A stretch of DNA of 13,335 bases from Phycisphaerae bacterium. GTDB lineage: Bacteria > Planctomycetota > Phycisphaerae > Sedimentisphaerales > SG8-4. Below the pieces are notes generated by a model. It was not told the origin of the DNA. It saw nothing but the letters and a program-made list of their open reading frames with translations, and did no database searches. The position numbers and the translations under genes are program-made. The stretch is taken from positions 1-13,335 of the forward strand of contig JAUWLI010000038.1 of NCBI GenBank assembly GCA_030613765.1, in the 5' to 3' direction. Below are positions 1 to 6,692 of this stretch, piece by piece (positions within the stretch are counted from its first letter, which is position 1; each line of letters opens with the position of its first letter).

Positions 1-579
1 TTTCAAGTCCGTGTATCGGGCAGCACGAAGTTAATTGTTAAAAATGACGGCAAGGTCGGCATCGGTACGACCCTTCCGGATGAACAGTTGACTGTCGTGG
101 GCAATGTAAAAATCAATGGGAATCTAAATATCTATGATGGCGTCGACAAGGTAATGGAACTTGGTGCCGGTCTTGATTATGCTGAAGGTTTTGATGTTTC
201 CGCCCGGAATAAAATCGAGCCCGGCTCGGTTCTTATCATCGACGCTGATAATCCCGGCAAGCTCGCTCTTTCCAATACCTCCTATGATACGAAGGTAGCA
301 GGTATTGTAGCGGGAGCAAAAGGCCTGGGCTCCGGCGTGCGTCTCGGAGCAGGGCAGTTTGACTACGATGTCGCTCTGGCGGGCAGAGTCTATTGCAAGG
401 TGGATGCAACCGTAGAAGCTGTTAAGCCGGGCGATTTGCTGACTACGTCTTCGATGCCCGGCCATGCTATGAAGGCTGTGGATTATACACATGCGCAAGG
501 TGCTATCCTGGGAAAGGCAATGGAGTCTCTGGAGAAGGGTCAAAAAGGACAAATATTAGTGCTTGTGACCCTGCAGTAA
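1..579 (+). CDS. Fibre-like surface protein, C-terminal part (5' end outside window)
   Basis: The reading frame is open from base 1 and closes with TAA at 577-579, so this is the last 192 codons of a longer gene. A TTG at 88 could be read as a start, but the in-frame sequence before it (KLIVKNDGKVGIGTTLPDEQ) is plainly protein. The 'GKVGIGTTLPDEQLTVVGNV' stretch is the repeat found in phage tail-fibre and bacterial surface-fibre proteins. It is followed by a compact domain of about 140 residues, rich in Gly, Val and Asp ('AEGFDVSARNKIEPGSVL', 'AGRVYCKVDATVEAVKPGDL', 'ILGKAMESLEKGQKGQILVL'). This resembles the beta-rich C-terminal domains that cap such fibres, where some act as trimerisation or self-cleaving chaperone domains; I see no catalytic motif that proves this. 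The next gene starts 18 bases later, so the two are probably co-transcribed. The function is inferred as an extracellular fibre or adhesin. Confidence 0.75.
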   Translation, partial: FQVRVSGSTKLIVKNDGKVGIGTTLPDEQLTVVGNVKINGNLNIYDGVDKVMELGAGLDYAEGFDVSARNKIEPGSVLIIDADNPGKLALSNTSYDTKVAGIVAGAKGLGSGVRLGAGQFDYDVALAGRVYCKVDATVEAVKPGDLLTTSSMPGHAMKAVDYTHAQGAILGKAMESLEKGQKGQILVLVTLQ

Positions 580-597
580 CATAAGAAACTAACGAAC

Positions 598-2067
598 ATG
601 GAAAAATTAAGAAATATAATCCTGGTTGCCATGCTGCCGGTTATAGGCTTGACAATACCCCTCCGGGCAAAGAAAGCCACTGTCAATGATGCCCTGACCG
701 TTGCAAACAACTGGATTAGCCTGATCATAGAGAAAAAAGGGGCCTGGGGTGATGCCAATACTGCCTATGTGGAGGATATACGGGAATTCAAACGCGGCCG
801 GCGAACACTCGGTTATTTCTGCCGTGTTTTCCCGAAAGGCTACATCGTGCTCTCCCTTCACAAGCAGTTGTCACCGGTCAAGGCATACTCAGCAACCAGC
901 AACCTGGACCCGGATTCCCAGGAAGGTATGACAGACTTCTTAAAAGACCGTATGGAGAGAATACTTGGCCGGGTTGACGAATGGGCCAGAAAGCTAAAGG
1001 CTCCACCTGACGAAGTGATGGCCAAAATCCTCGAAGTCAACTACAGTAATGCCTGGAGTGAGCTGCAAGTAGATGCGGCCTCTTTCCAGCAGAAGCTCGA
1101 ATCTGACATTGAACCGATGAACTATCAGGAAGGTCATATCTTGCTTAGCTCATCCTGGCACCAGTTAGACCCTTATAACCGACAATGTCCGCTTTCCAGT
1201 GGTACTTGTACCGACACACGCTGCACGGTGGGTTGTGTGGCTACGGCAGGCGCCCAGATTGCCCGTTATTGGAACTGGCCGCCTTATGGCGTCGGCAGCC
1301 CATACAATGACACGTACGATTGGCCGAATATGCCAGACACGGCCACAGGAGCCTCTACGGCTGCCCAGATTGACGCTGTGGCGGAGCTGTCCAGCGAGGT
1401 CGGGATTGCAGTCGGAATGAACTACTGCCAAATCGACTGTGAGTCAGGTGCCTTTACCTACAATATGGAGGGCGTATTCGAAGATCATTACCGCTATCAT
1501 ACCAACTGTGCGAGACGAAATCGCAGCGACTACACTGCTATCGACTGGTTTAATATGATTAAAGCTGAATTTAATGCAAACAGGCCGATACAGTACAAAG
1601 TTACAACACATTCCATTGTCGGCGATGGATGGCAGGAATTTGGCGTCGGCCCAACCAGACAATACCACATGAATTACGGTTGGGATGACGGCCACACTAC
1701 TTGGTATACCTTGGACGGCTTGCTCTTCGGAGACGAAGACACTGAATACATAATTGCAAGTATCTATCCAGACCAGTCCTTACACAGCGCGATATCCGGC
1801 CCATATCCGCGAAACGCATCGTTCGATTACCGCTATTTTAATGTGGATGCTGCGGGCAACAGTGCCACCTTTGAACCGGGCCAAAATCTGCAGTTTCTAC
1901 CTGATATTTTCGTAACCTGTACAAGCACCACAGGTGGCTCCATTAGGTTCGAAGGATCGAGCACTTTAAACACCATACTTTTCAGCAACGGTGACAAAAC
2001 AAAAGGGGCCCGTATCTATGATGGTACCATCAAGATGAATCGTTATGGTGGCATTAGATTCAACTAA
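598..2067 (+). CDS. Secreted C10-family (streptopain-like) cysteine protease
   Basis: This 489-residue protein has an N-terminal signal peptide (about residues 1-24, basic start then a hydrophobic core ending 'IPLRA'). An inhibitory propeptide of C10 type follows (about 28-170, 'NDALTVANNWISL', 'GYFCRVFPKGYIVLSL', 'LSPVKAYS'). The catalytic domain carries the nucleophile in 'TVGCVATAGAQIARYW' (Cys213) and the histidine in 'THSIVGDGW' (His338), followed by 'YHMNYGWDD' near 356-364. The usual C10 pattern is GWGG, and this copy has GWDD. After about residue 395 there is a beta-rich tail ('GQNLQFLPDIFVTCTS', 'GSIRFEGSSTLNTILF') that is probably a cell-surface or sorting module. C10 enzymes are exported endopeptidases activated by propeptide removal, so a role in extracellular protein breakdown or processing of surface proteins is likely. 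The start ATG at 598 gives the complete signal peptide, but no clear Shine-Dalgarno precedes it. It lies 18 bases after the fibre gene and 30 bases before the next gene. Confidence 0.88.
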   Translation: MEKLRNIILVAMLPVIGLTIPLRAKKATVNDALTVANNWISLIIEKKGAWGDANTAYVEDIREFKRGRRTLGYFCRVFPKGYIVLSLHKQLSPVKAYSATSNLDPDSQEGMTDFLKDRMERILGRVDEWARKLKAPPDEVMAKILEVNYSNAWSELQVDAASFQQKLESDIEPMNYQEGHILLSSSWHQLDPYNRQCPLSSGTCTDTRCTVGCVATAGAQIARYWNWPPYGVGSPYNDTYDWPNMPDTATGASTAAQIDAVAELSSEVGIAVGMNYCQIDCESGAFTYNMEGVFEDHYRYHTNCARRNRSDYTAIDWFNMIKAEFNANRPIQYKVTTHSIVGDGWQEFGVGPTRQYHMNYGWDDGHTTWYTLDGLLFGDEDTEYIIASIYPDQSLHSAISGPYPRNASFDYRYFNVDAAGNSATFEPGQNLQFLPDIFVTCTSTTGGSIRFEGSSTLNTILFSNGDKTKGARIYDGTIKMNRYGGIRFN

Positions 2068-2097
2068 TCAGGAGGAGATAATAATAAAGGAAAACAA

Positions 2098-2499
2098 GTG
2101 ACAATCCGCACGATTCGTTCAATTCTGATACTCCTGTTAGTGATATTGCCCGCCACCGCTGCCAGCGGACAATATGAGTTAAGCTGGTACACTATTGACG
2201 GCGGCGGCGGGCGAAGCAGCGGCGGGGATTTTTCTGTTACCGGAACGATTGCTCAGCCGGATGCGGCTTGGAGCAGTAGCGGAGATTACGAATTGCTCGG
2301 CGGATTCTGGACCGGCGGTCCATTATGCTTTGTCGATTTCGAGCACTTCGCAAGATTCGCCCAATACTGGCTGGAACAAGGAACCGGTTCGCCGGCTGAC
2401 CTCTACGAGGACTTGAATAATAAGGTCAACGAGCTTGATTTGGGTGTCTTTGTTGACCAGTGGCTATGCTACTGCCCGGAAAAATGGCCGTTAAAATGA
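2098..2499 (+). CDS. Small secreted protein with degenerate dockerin-like C-terminus
   Basis: This 133-residue protein begins at GTG (2098), preceded by AAAGGA at 2086-2091 with 6 bases of spacing. A stronger purine block, GGAGGAG (2071-2077), lies too far upstream for this start. Residues 1-24 form a signal peptide ('SILILLLVILPATAASG'). The mature N-terminus 'YELSWYTIDGGGGRSSGGDF' followed by 'GDYELLGGFWTGG' is a recognisable Gly-rich module of planctomycete exported proteins. The C-terminal half has two dockerin-like helices ('FEHFARFAQYWL' and 'LDLGVFVDQWL') around a degraded calcium loop (DLNNKVNELD instead of D.N.DG...D), and ends 'CYCPEKWPLK'. It is probably a third gene of the upstream unit, being 30 bases from the protease. 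Its function is unknown; display or sorting on the cell surface is an inference from the tail. Confidence 0.8.
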   Translation: MTIRTIRSILILLLVILPATAASGQYELSWYTIDGGGGRSSGGDFSVTGTIAQPDAAWSSSGDYELLGGFWTGGPLCFVDFEHFARFAQYWLEQGTGSPADLYEDLNNKVNELDLGVFVDQWLCYCPEKWPLK

Positions 2500-2566
2500 C
2501 AGTAAAGGCGATAAATAAGGATAGCCTGAAGAGTTCGATTAAGTGTCTGTATTTGACGTTATTTTA

Positions 2567-2595
2567 TTGACTTTTATCGTTGAATATGGTATATA
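2567..2595 (+). promoter_or_regulatory. Sigma70-like promoter for the candidate RNA
   Basis: TTGACT (2567-2572) is separated by 17 bases from TATATA (2590-2595), close to the TTGACA/TATAAT consensus. Initiation would fall near 2602. It lies 67 bases after the preceding stop codon and has no gene directly downstream, only the foldable segment and terminator listed below. Not experimentally supported. Confidence 0.55.
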
Positions 2596-2601
2596 TAAGA
2601 G

Positions 2602-2839
2602 TGTTGCAGGTTATTCTCTGCATGTGTTGGTTTAGAAAGCATAATTTGAAAAAACCGATACACCCAACTCAGGGAAGCCAGGTCTTGATGGATCGGAAAT
2701 GCCTACTCGATAGGACTTTCGGACACAAGCAACGGTTGCCCACCTGGAAATAATGGGTTTTTCTTCAAACGCTTTCTTACCACAACAGTGGAGGAAGGCC
2801 TGACAATTTATAAAAGGCCTGTTTATACAGGCCTTTTTT
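2602..2839 (+). ncRNA. Candidate structured non-coding RNA or riboswitch-like element
   Basis: No convincing ORF is present, but nested complementary arms are. The closing stem is TGTTGGT (2625-2631) plus AGAAAGC (2634-2640) against GCTTTCT (2771-2777), ACC (2779-2781) and AACA (2784-2787). Inside it are ACCCA (2662-2666) with TGGGT (2754-2758), then CCAGGT (2678-2683) with ACCTGG (2742-2747). Those enclose two hairpins: GAAA/CCTA (2696-2705) with TAGG/TTTC (2711-2720), and GCAA (2729-2732) with TTGC (2736-2739). The result is a closed long-range helix with a multibranch core, followed by an intrinsic terminator and preceded by a promoter. I could not match it to 6S, SRP, RNase P, tmRNA or a common riboswitch consensus. 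The stems are individually short, so the fold needs covariation evidence. It could be a trans-acting RNA or a riboswitch that controls the downstream gene by termination. Confidence 0.45.
2812..2839 (+). terminator. Strong intrinsic terminator
   Basis: AAAAGGCCTG (2812-2821) pairs perfectly with CAGGCCTTTT (2828-2837) around a 6-base loop. The T tract runs 2834-2839. The A-rich 5' side would also allow some function on the other strand. A second copy of AAGGCCTG lies at 2795-2802. Because AGGCCT is self-complementary, that copy could pair with the terminator's 5' arm (2815-2820) and disrupt the hairpin, as an antiterminator would. Confidence 0.85.
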
Positions 2840-2947
2840 CTTTTCCGACCCTGTTAGTCCAGTCCACTACTATCCCGGTTATTTCGCCGGATTCTGGCGG
2901 TTTTTGGCCAAGCAAATTGACAGTAAAATTATCCAGCAATATTTCTC

Positions 2948-2975
2948 TTGAAATTTGGCGGAAATCCGTTATACT
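2948..2975 (+). promoter_or_regulatory. Probable promoter of the mosaic beta-helix gene
   Basis: TTGAAA (2948-2953) and TATACT (2970-2975) are spaced by 16 bases, predicting a start near 2982 and a leader of about 200 bases before the ATG at 3181. A weaker alternative lies just upstream: TTGACA (2917-2922) with TATTTC (2940-2945), 17 bases apart. Confidence 0.5.
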
Positions 2976-2992
2976 GTTTTTATATGTTTTTC

Positions 2993-3146
2993 GGCTATCC
3001 GTGAGGGGATAGCTAAAATACGTCTCTTTTAGCACTTCTCCTGAATAGCCATGAGATTATAACTCAAAGGAGGAGCGGACATGCAATTGTCTTCGTGCGG
3101 AATTTTTAAGAACGTTAGAGCATATTTTTGCGCAGTTCGTGCGCAA
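2993..3146 (+). promoter_or_regulatory. Structured 5' leader with mutually exclusive hairpins
   Basis: Several perfect stems follow the predicted start. GCTATCC (2994-3000) pairs with GGATAGC (3007-3013). GCTAAAA (3012-3018) pairs with TTTTAGC (3027-3033). TTGCGCA (3128-3134) pairs with TGCGCAA (3140-3146) around a GTTCG loop. GGCTAT (2993-2998) can instead pair with ATAGCC (3045-3050). CTCCT (3038-3042) can cover the AGGAG (3071-3075) of the small ORF's ribosome binding site. The arrangement suggests post-transcriptional control of the small ORF and the downstream gene; the regulator is unknown. Confidence 0.4.
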
Positions 3147-3149
3147 TAA
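3081..3149 (+). CDS. 22-codon upstream ORF (possible leader peptide)
   Basis: ATG at 3081 follows AAGGAGGAG (3067-3075) with 5 bases of spacing, the best Shine-Dalgarno in the window. The frame runs 22 codons to TAA at 3147-3149. The peptide begins MQLSSCGIFKN and ends RAYFCAVRAQ; it is short, basic, has two Cys and no clear signal sequence. The stop codon abuts the GCGCA hairpin (3128-3146), and the main gene's ATG lies 31 bases further on. Translation of this ORF could unfold the hairpin or couple to the main start. It may instead be a non-functional by-product of a purine-rich leader. Confidence 0.4.
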   Translation: MQLSSCGIFKNVRAYFCAVRAQ

Positions 3150-3180
3150 AAGACAGCCATTTTTTGAGAGGGAGTCGAAT

Positions 3181-6100
3181 ATGAAAAAGCTAAAAATCAT
3201 CTTTATAATCTTTGCGGCGGGCTTAGCCCCTGCTCCGGCAACCGGACAGAATTTCACCCTAACAGATGCCGGCCTGATGTCGCTGGACTGGTCCCCCGGT
3301 AATGCCGCTACCATCATAAACCGAACCGATATACCGGGACCCGGTGTACTGTTCTACATCTATTTTCCGGGTAATGAACAACCCGACTCAGTATTTCGAT
3401 ACCTTTCTTACGAATACGGCGGTAAAGGCTTGCTGGCGGGGCTCGACGTGAGCATGTACGATGCATTTGAACTGAAATTTAATATCGTTTCTATTGATGG
3501 TGTCAGCACCCCTGATGTTGGAGGCCTGATATCAGTTGGAGCGGTTATTGGGCCATCCGATGGCAGCACGAGTGCATATCGCCCAGCATGGATTGACCTC
3601 GTCTCCGGTACACCATATGATTCGACTGCGATTTCGTCTATATCGGTTAAAACAGATCGAACTTCTCTACTCGGTATTTTAGTTTGGCTGTTTGCCCCAT
3701 CTGATTGGAATCCCTTGGGAACAAATTTGACCCTTCTGGTTGAACCCGTTCCCGGTGCCGTGGCTCTCCCCAAATTGCCGGCAATCTACTACGTCGATTC
3801 GGATGCTCCTACCGGTGGTGACGGCAGCAGTTGGGCTGATGCCTTCAACGACCTTCAGGATGCTCTGGCCGTTGCTCTAACCGGCGACGAAATCCGCGTT
3901 GCCCAGGGCCTTTACTCTCCCGAGGGCCCTCTGTTAAATAGTCGTCAGGCAAGCAATCCGAATCCACCTGATGGCGCTGGCGTCAGCTATTTGGATGCTG
4001 ATTTGAGTTGGACGCCTGGGATTTATGCGACCTCGCACGATCTCTACTTCGGAACGACCAGTCCGGGTATCTTCCAGGGTAACCAGATTGCCACGACCTT
4101 CGACCCAGGGACAATGGCTATGGGTACTAAGTACTATTGGCGTATTGATGAGGTCGGTCCGTCAGGAACAACCACCGGTGCTATCTGGAGTTTCACGACG
4201 CTATCTCCACCACCTCCTCCTCCATTGGGGAATAGTAACGAGCTGGCTGCACCAGTGGTCATCGACCGTGAAGCTACGTTCCAGCTTATAAATGGCGTCG
4301 CTATTAAGGGCGGATACGCTGGCTACGGCGAGCTGGCCCCGAATGTACGGGATTTTGAACTGTACGAAACAATTCTGAGTGGTGACCTGCTTGACAATGA
4401 TGGCCCGAATTTCACCAACAACGCCGATAACAGTTACCATGTGGTTACCGGTAGCGGGACAAATGCCACGGCCGTATTGGATGGTTTTACCATTACGGGA
4501 GGAAATGCTAACGGCTCCTTGGAAAATAGGAATGGCGGCGGGATGTACAACTGGGAAGGCGGCCCGACAGTGACAAACTGCACCTTCACTGGTAATGCGG
4601 CACAAGTCTTCGGCGGTGGGATGCTAAACCGCTGGAGCAGCCCGACACTGAACAACTGCGTGTTTAGGGAAAACTTGTCAGACAATCACGGCGGCGGGAT
4701 GAGTAATGTCACAAGCACCCCGACGCTGACTAACTGCACGTTCAGCGGTAACCGGGCAGTTATGGCCGGCGGGATGCACAACTTCATAGGAGGTGACCCA
4801 ACGCTGACCAACTGCACTTTCATCGGCAACACCGCAAGATGGTACGGCGGTGGGATGCGCAATAAAGACTGGAGCAGCCCGACGCTGACCAATTGTACGT
4901 TCAGCAGAAACGCAGTGACAGACTTAAACGGCAGCGGGGGGGCGATGCGCAACGTCAACTGGAGCAGCCCAACGCTGACCAACTGCACATTTGCTGCAAA
5001 TTCAGCAACTTATGGAAGCACTCTGGCTTGTGGTTCTTACCAGCAGTCAGAGCCGAGTAACCTTGAACTTACTAACTGCATTCTGTGGGATGGCGGGGAC
5101 GAAATATGGAATGAAGACAACTCGGTGATCAGGATTACATACAGTGATGTTCAAGGCGGCTGGCCCGGCACAGGTAACATCAATGCAAATCCGCTATTTG
5201 TGGACTCGGCCATCGGCGACTATCATTTGCTGCCGGGTTCGCCATGCATAAACGCCGGTGATCCCGGTTACATAGCGCTACCAGGCGAGACAGATTTGGA
5301 CGGAAAGCCTCGCGTAATCGCTGGCCGAATCGATATGGGGGTGTATGAGTTTAATCACATCCCCGTCGCCGATGCCGGCCAGGACCGGACCATTGAGGCA
5401 CAAGCCCCTTGGGGAGCAACTGTCACGCTTGACTGTTCCGGCTCAAGTGACGCCGATTCTACACCCGGCACAAGTGACGATATAAACGATTTTAACTGGT
5501 ACGAACTCGACCCCTGTGACCCGAACTTCGATGTCTTGCTTGGAAGCGGCCGGATTATAGATTGTAACCTTTCAATCGGTGAGCATATTATTCTTATCGA
5601 GGTAATCGATAAGGCCGGTGCTTCTGACACCAACGAAGTAACAATCATTGTTCAGGATACTACCCCGCCGGATATCACCTGCCCTCCGGATGTCACACTT
5701 GAATGCCCCGCTGACACGACACCGAGTGCAACAGGCAAAGCAACAGCCACAGATACCTGTGGAGCTGTAACGATTACACACAGTGACCAGTTGCAGCCGA
5801 GCTGCGGCAATTCGGGGACACTGGCGCGTACATGGACGGCAACCGACGAATCCGGCAACAGCTCAACCTGCGTGCAGATCATCACAATTGTCGATACGAC
5901 CCCGCCCCAATTCGAGCTTTCCGTAACACCCACAATGCTGTGGCCTCCTGACCATAAGATGTACGAGATTACGCCGAGCTGGACGGTGAGCGACGAATGT
6001 GATGCAACACCGGATGTGTCTTTAGTCGGCATCGTGGCGAACGAAGGTGATGACACCATCGGTGACGGGCACACCAGCAATGATATTCAAATAGGCGAGG

Positions 6101-6363
6101 ATGGCTCTATCTACTTGAGGTCTGAACGCAGCGGGACCAGCGATGATCGCGTATACACTATAACCTATCAGGCCATTGACGAATGCGGAAATACTACCCT
6201 TCGCAGCGCAACTGTCAGCATACCACATGACTTTAAGGTTTTAGCAAGAATTGCTTCTCGATGGCTTTGGGCCGGCCCGGGCAGGATTCCCGAAGATCTT
6301 AACGGTGACGGTATTGTGAATCTCGCGGATTTTGCCATGTTTGCAGAAAACTGGATAAAATAG
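3181..6363 (+). CDS. Large secreted mosaic protein: beta-helix, FN3-like insert, PKD, HYR-type and dockerin modules
   Basis: I chose ATG 3181 because GGGAG sits 6-7 bases before it and the protein then opens with a clean signal peptide (MKKLKIIFIIFAAGLAPAPA). A GTG at 3139 in the same frame only adds a charged non-signal stretch. The product is 1060 residues. About 24-198 form a beta-rich domain ending 'VEPVPGAVALP', the phrase that often precedes a PEP-CTERM tail, though here no such tail follows. 'YYVDSDAP' at 203 begins the beta-helix leader. About 251-361 is an FN3-like insert ('YYWRIDEV', 'IWSFTT', then six prolines), after which the leader resumes with 'DREATFQLINGVAIKGGYAG'. About 452-611 hold six beta-helix coils (GGGM...PTLTNCTF..N). 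The closing segment 'DYHLLPGSPCINAGDP' follows. A PKD-like domain (about 728-827) and two HYR-type modules beginning 'DTTPP' (826 and 905) come next. A complete calcium-loop dockerin motif (DLNGDGIVNLAD, from 1039) sits at the end. It is probably an exported surface or polysaccharide-binding protein; the substrate cannot be told. Confidence 0.88.
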   Translation: MKKLKIIFIIFAAGLAPAPATGQNFTLTDAGLMSLDWSPGNAATIINRTDIPGPGVLFYIYFPGNEQPDSVFRYLSYEYGGKGLLAGLDVSMYDAFELKFNIVSIDGVSTPDVGGLISVGAVIGPSDGSTSAYRPAWIDLVSGTPYDSTAISSISVKTDRTSLLGILVWLFAPSDWNPLGTNLTLLVEPVPGAVALPKLPAIYYVDSDAPTGGDGSSWADAFNDLQDALAVALTGDEIRVAQGLYSPEGPLLNSRQASNPNPPDGAGVSYLDADLSWTPGIYATSHDLYFGTTSPGIFQGNQIATTFDPGTMAMGTKYYWRIDEVGPSGTTTGAIWSFTTLSPPPPPPLGNSNELAAPVVIDREATFQLINGVAIKGGYAGYGELAPNVRDFELYETILSGDLLDNDGPNFTNNADNSYHVVTGSGTNATAVLDGFTITGGNANGSLENRNGGGMYNWEGGPTVTNCTFTGNAAQVFGGGMLNRWSSPTLNNCVFRENLSDNHGGGMSNVTSTPTLTNCTFSGNRAVMAGGMHNFIGGDPTLTNCTFIGNTARWYGGGMRNKDWSSPTLTNCTFSRNAVTDLNGSGGAMRNVNWSSPTLTNCTFAANSATYGSTLACGSYQQSEPSNLELTNCILWDGGDEIWNEDNSVIRITYSDVQGGWPGTGNINANPLFVDSAIGDYHLLPGSPCINAGDPGYIALPGETDLDGKPRVIAGRIDMGVYEFNHIPVADAGQDRTIEAQAPWGATVTLDCSGSSDADSTPGTSDDINDFNWYELDPCDPNFDVLLGSGRIIDCNLSIGEHIILIEVIDKAGASDTNEVTIIVQDTTPPDITCPPDVTLECPADTTPSATGKATATDTCGAVTITHSDQLQPSCGNSGTLARTWTATDESGNSSTCVQIITIVDTTPPQFELSVTPTMLWPPDHKMYEITPSWTVSDECDATPDVSLVGIVANEGDDTIGDGHTSNDIQIGEDGSIYLRSERSGTSDDRVYTITYQAIDECGNTTLRSATVSIPHDFKVLARIASRWLWAGPGRIPEDLNGDGIVNLADFAMFAENWIK
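4531..5010 (+). repeat. Six imperfect in-gene repeats encoding beta-helix coils
   Basis: The GGCGGCGGGATG-type block and the CCCGACGCTGACCAACTGCA-type block alternate with a period of roughly 75-90 bases. DNA identity between copies is high at the Gly-rich and TLTNCTF codons and low between them. Unit length varies, so these are diverged coils rather than a fresh tandem expansion. A run of seven G lies at 4936-4942, where the coil reads SGGAM in place of GGGM. Confidence 0.75.
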
Positions 6364-6413
6364 TCTGTTGCAGGTTACAAAGTTTAGTTCCGGATAGAGG
6401 CTAAGTCTTGATA

Positions 6414-6453
6414 CAAGGGGCTGTAGGCGTTATGCTTACAGCCCTTGTTATTT
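6414..6453 (+). terminator. Intrinsic terminator after the mosaic gene
   Basis: The arm from 6416 to 6428 (core GGGGCTGTAGGC) pairs with 6434-6446 (core GCTTACAGCCCT) around the loop GTTAT, with two G-U pairs, giving about 13 continuous pairs. Only a short, interrupted T tract (TTATTT) follows. It lies 50 bases after the stop codon. Confidence 0.65.
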
Positions 6454-6692
6454 GCCCGTCACGGCAAGTATGAAATATTCGCCCTATTGTACCGAAGAAT
6501 ATAGGACCATCAAAATCCCCCATGTCCCACAATGTGCCGCCAGGTGACACACTTAACATTTGCTTTGTTTTTTGGATTTAAGCCAAAGAATAGATTTGAC
6601 GATTAAGCAAGGGTTGATGAACGATTTTTCTCTGTAGCTAATGATATTTCTTATTATTTGCTGCCATGAGCCCTATCTTTTGGAGAATAAAA
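6454..6692. other. Intergenic region upstream of glgP
   Basis: No gene is visible. It holds a weak TTGCC/GGCAA hairpin (6452-6467), a CCTAT/ATAGG pair (6483-6505) and AT-rich sequence toward glgP. TTGACG (6596-6601) and TTGATG (6614-6619) resemble -35 boxes, but neither has a good -10 at proper spacing, so the glgP promoter is unresolved. Confidence 0.4.

Noticed and set aside
124..552. Long antisense ORFs under the fibre, mosaic, glgP and cimA genes
   Set aside because: They mirror the codon structure of the real genes and encode no recognisable domains.
2602..2839. 6S RNA, SRP RNA, RNase P, tmRNA, c-di-GMP, cobalamin or TPP riboswitch identity for the structured region
   Set aside because: None of the conserved core sequences I know for these families could be found in it, so no family name is given.
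2788..3012. 74-codon plus-strand ORF across the terminator and promoter region
   Set aside because: It runs through the terminator and promoter signals, has no ribosome binding site, and its protein shows no recognisable pattern.
3139..3180. Upstream GTG start (3139) for the mosaic protein
   Set aside because: It adds a charged 14-residue stretch ahead of a clear signal peptide and overlaps the hairpin loop, whereas ATG 3181 has a well-placed GGGAG.
4531..5010. Repeat array resembling CRISPR at first glance
   Set aside because: Units vary in length, stay in frame, and encode beta-helix coils; there is no constant repeat with unique spacers and no cas gene.
6666..6692. Upstream ATG (6666) for glgP
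   Set aside because: The nine extra residues are not part of the family's N-terminus and there is no Shine-Dalgarno; GGAGA fits ATG 6693.
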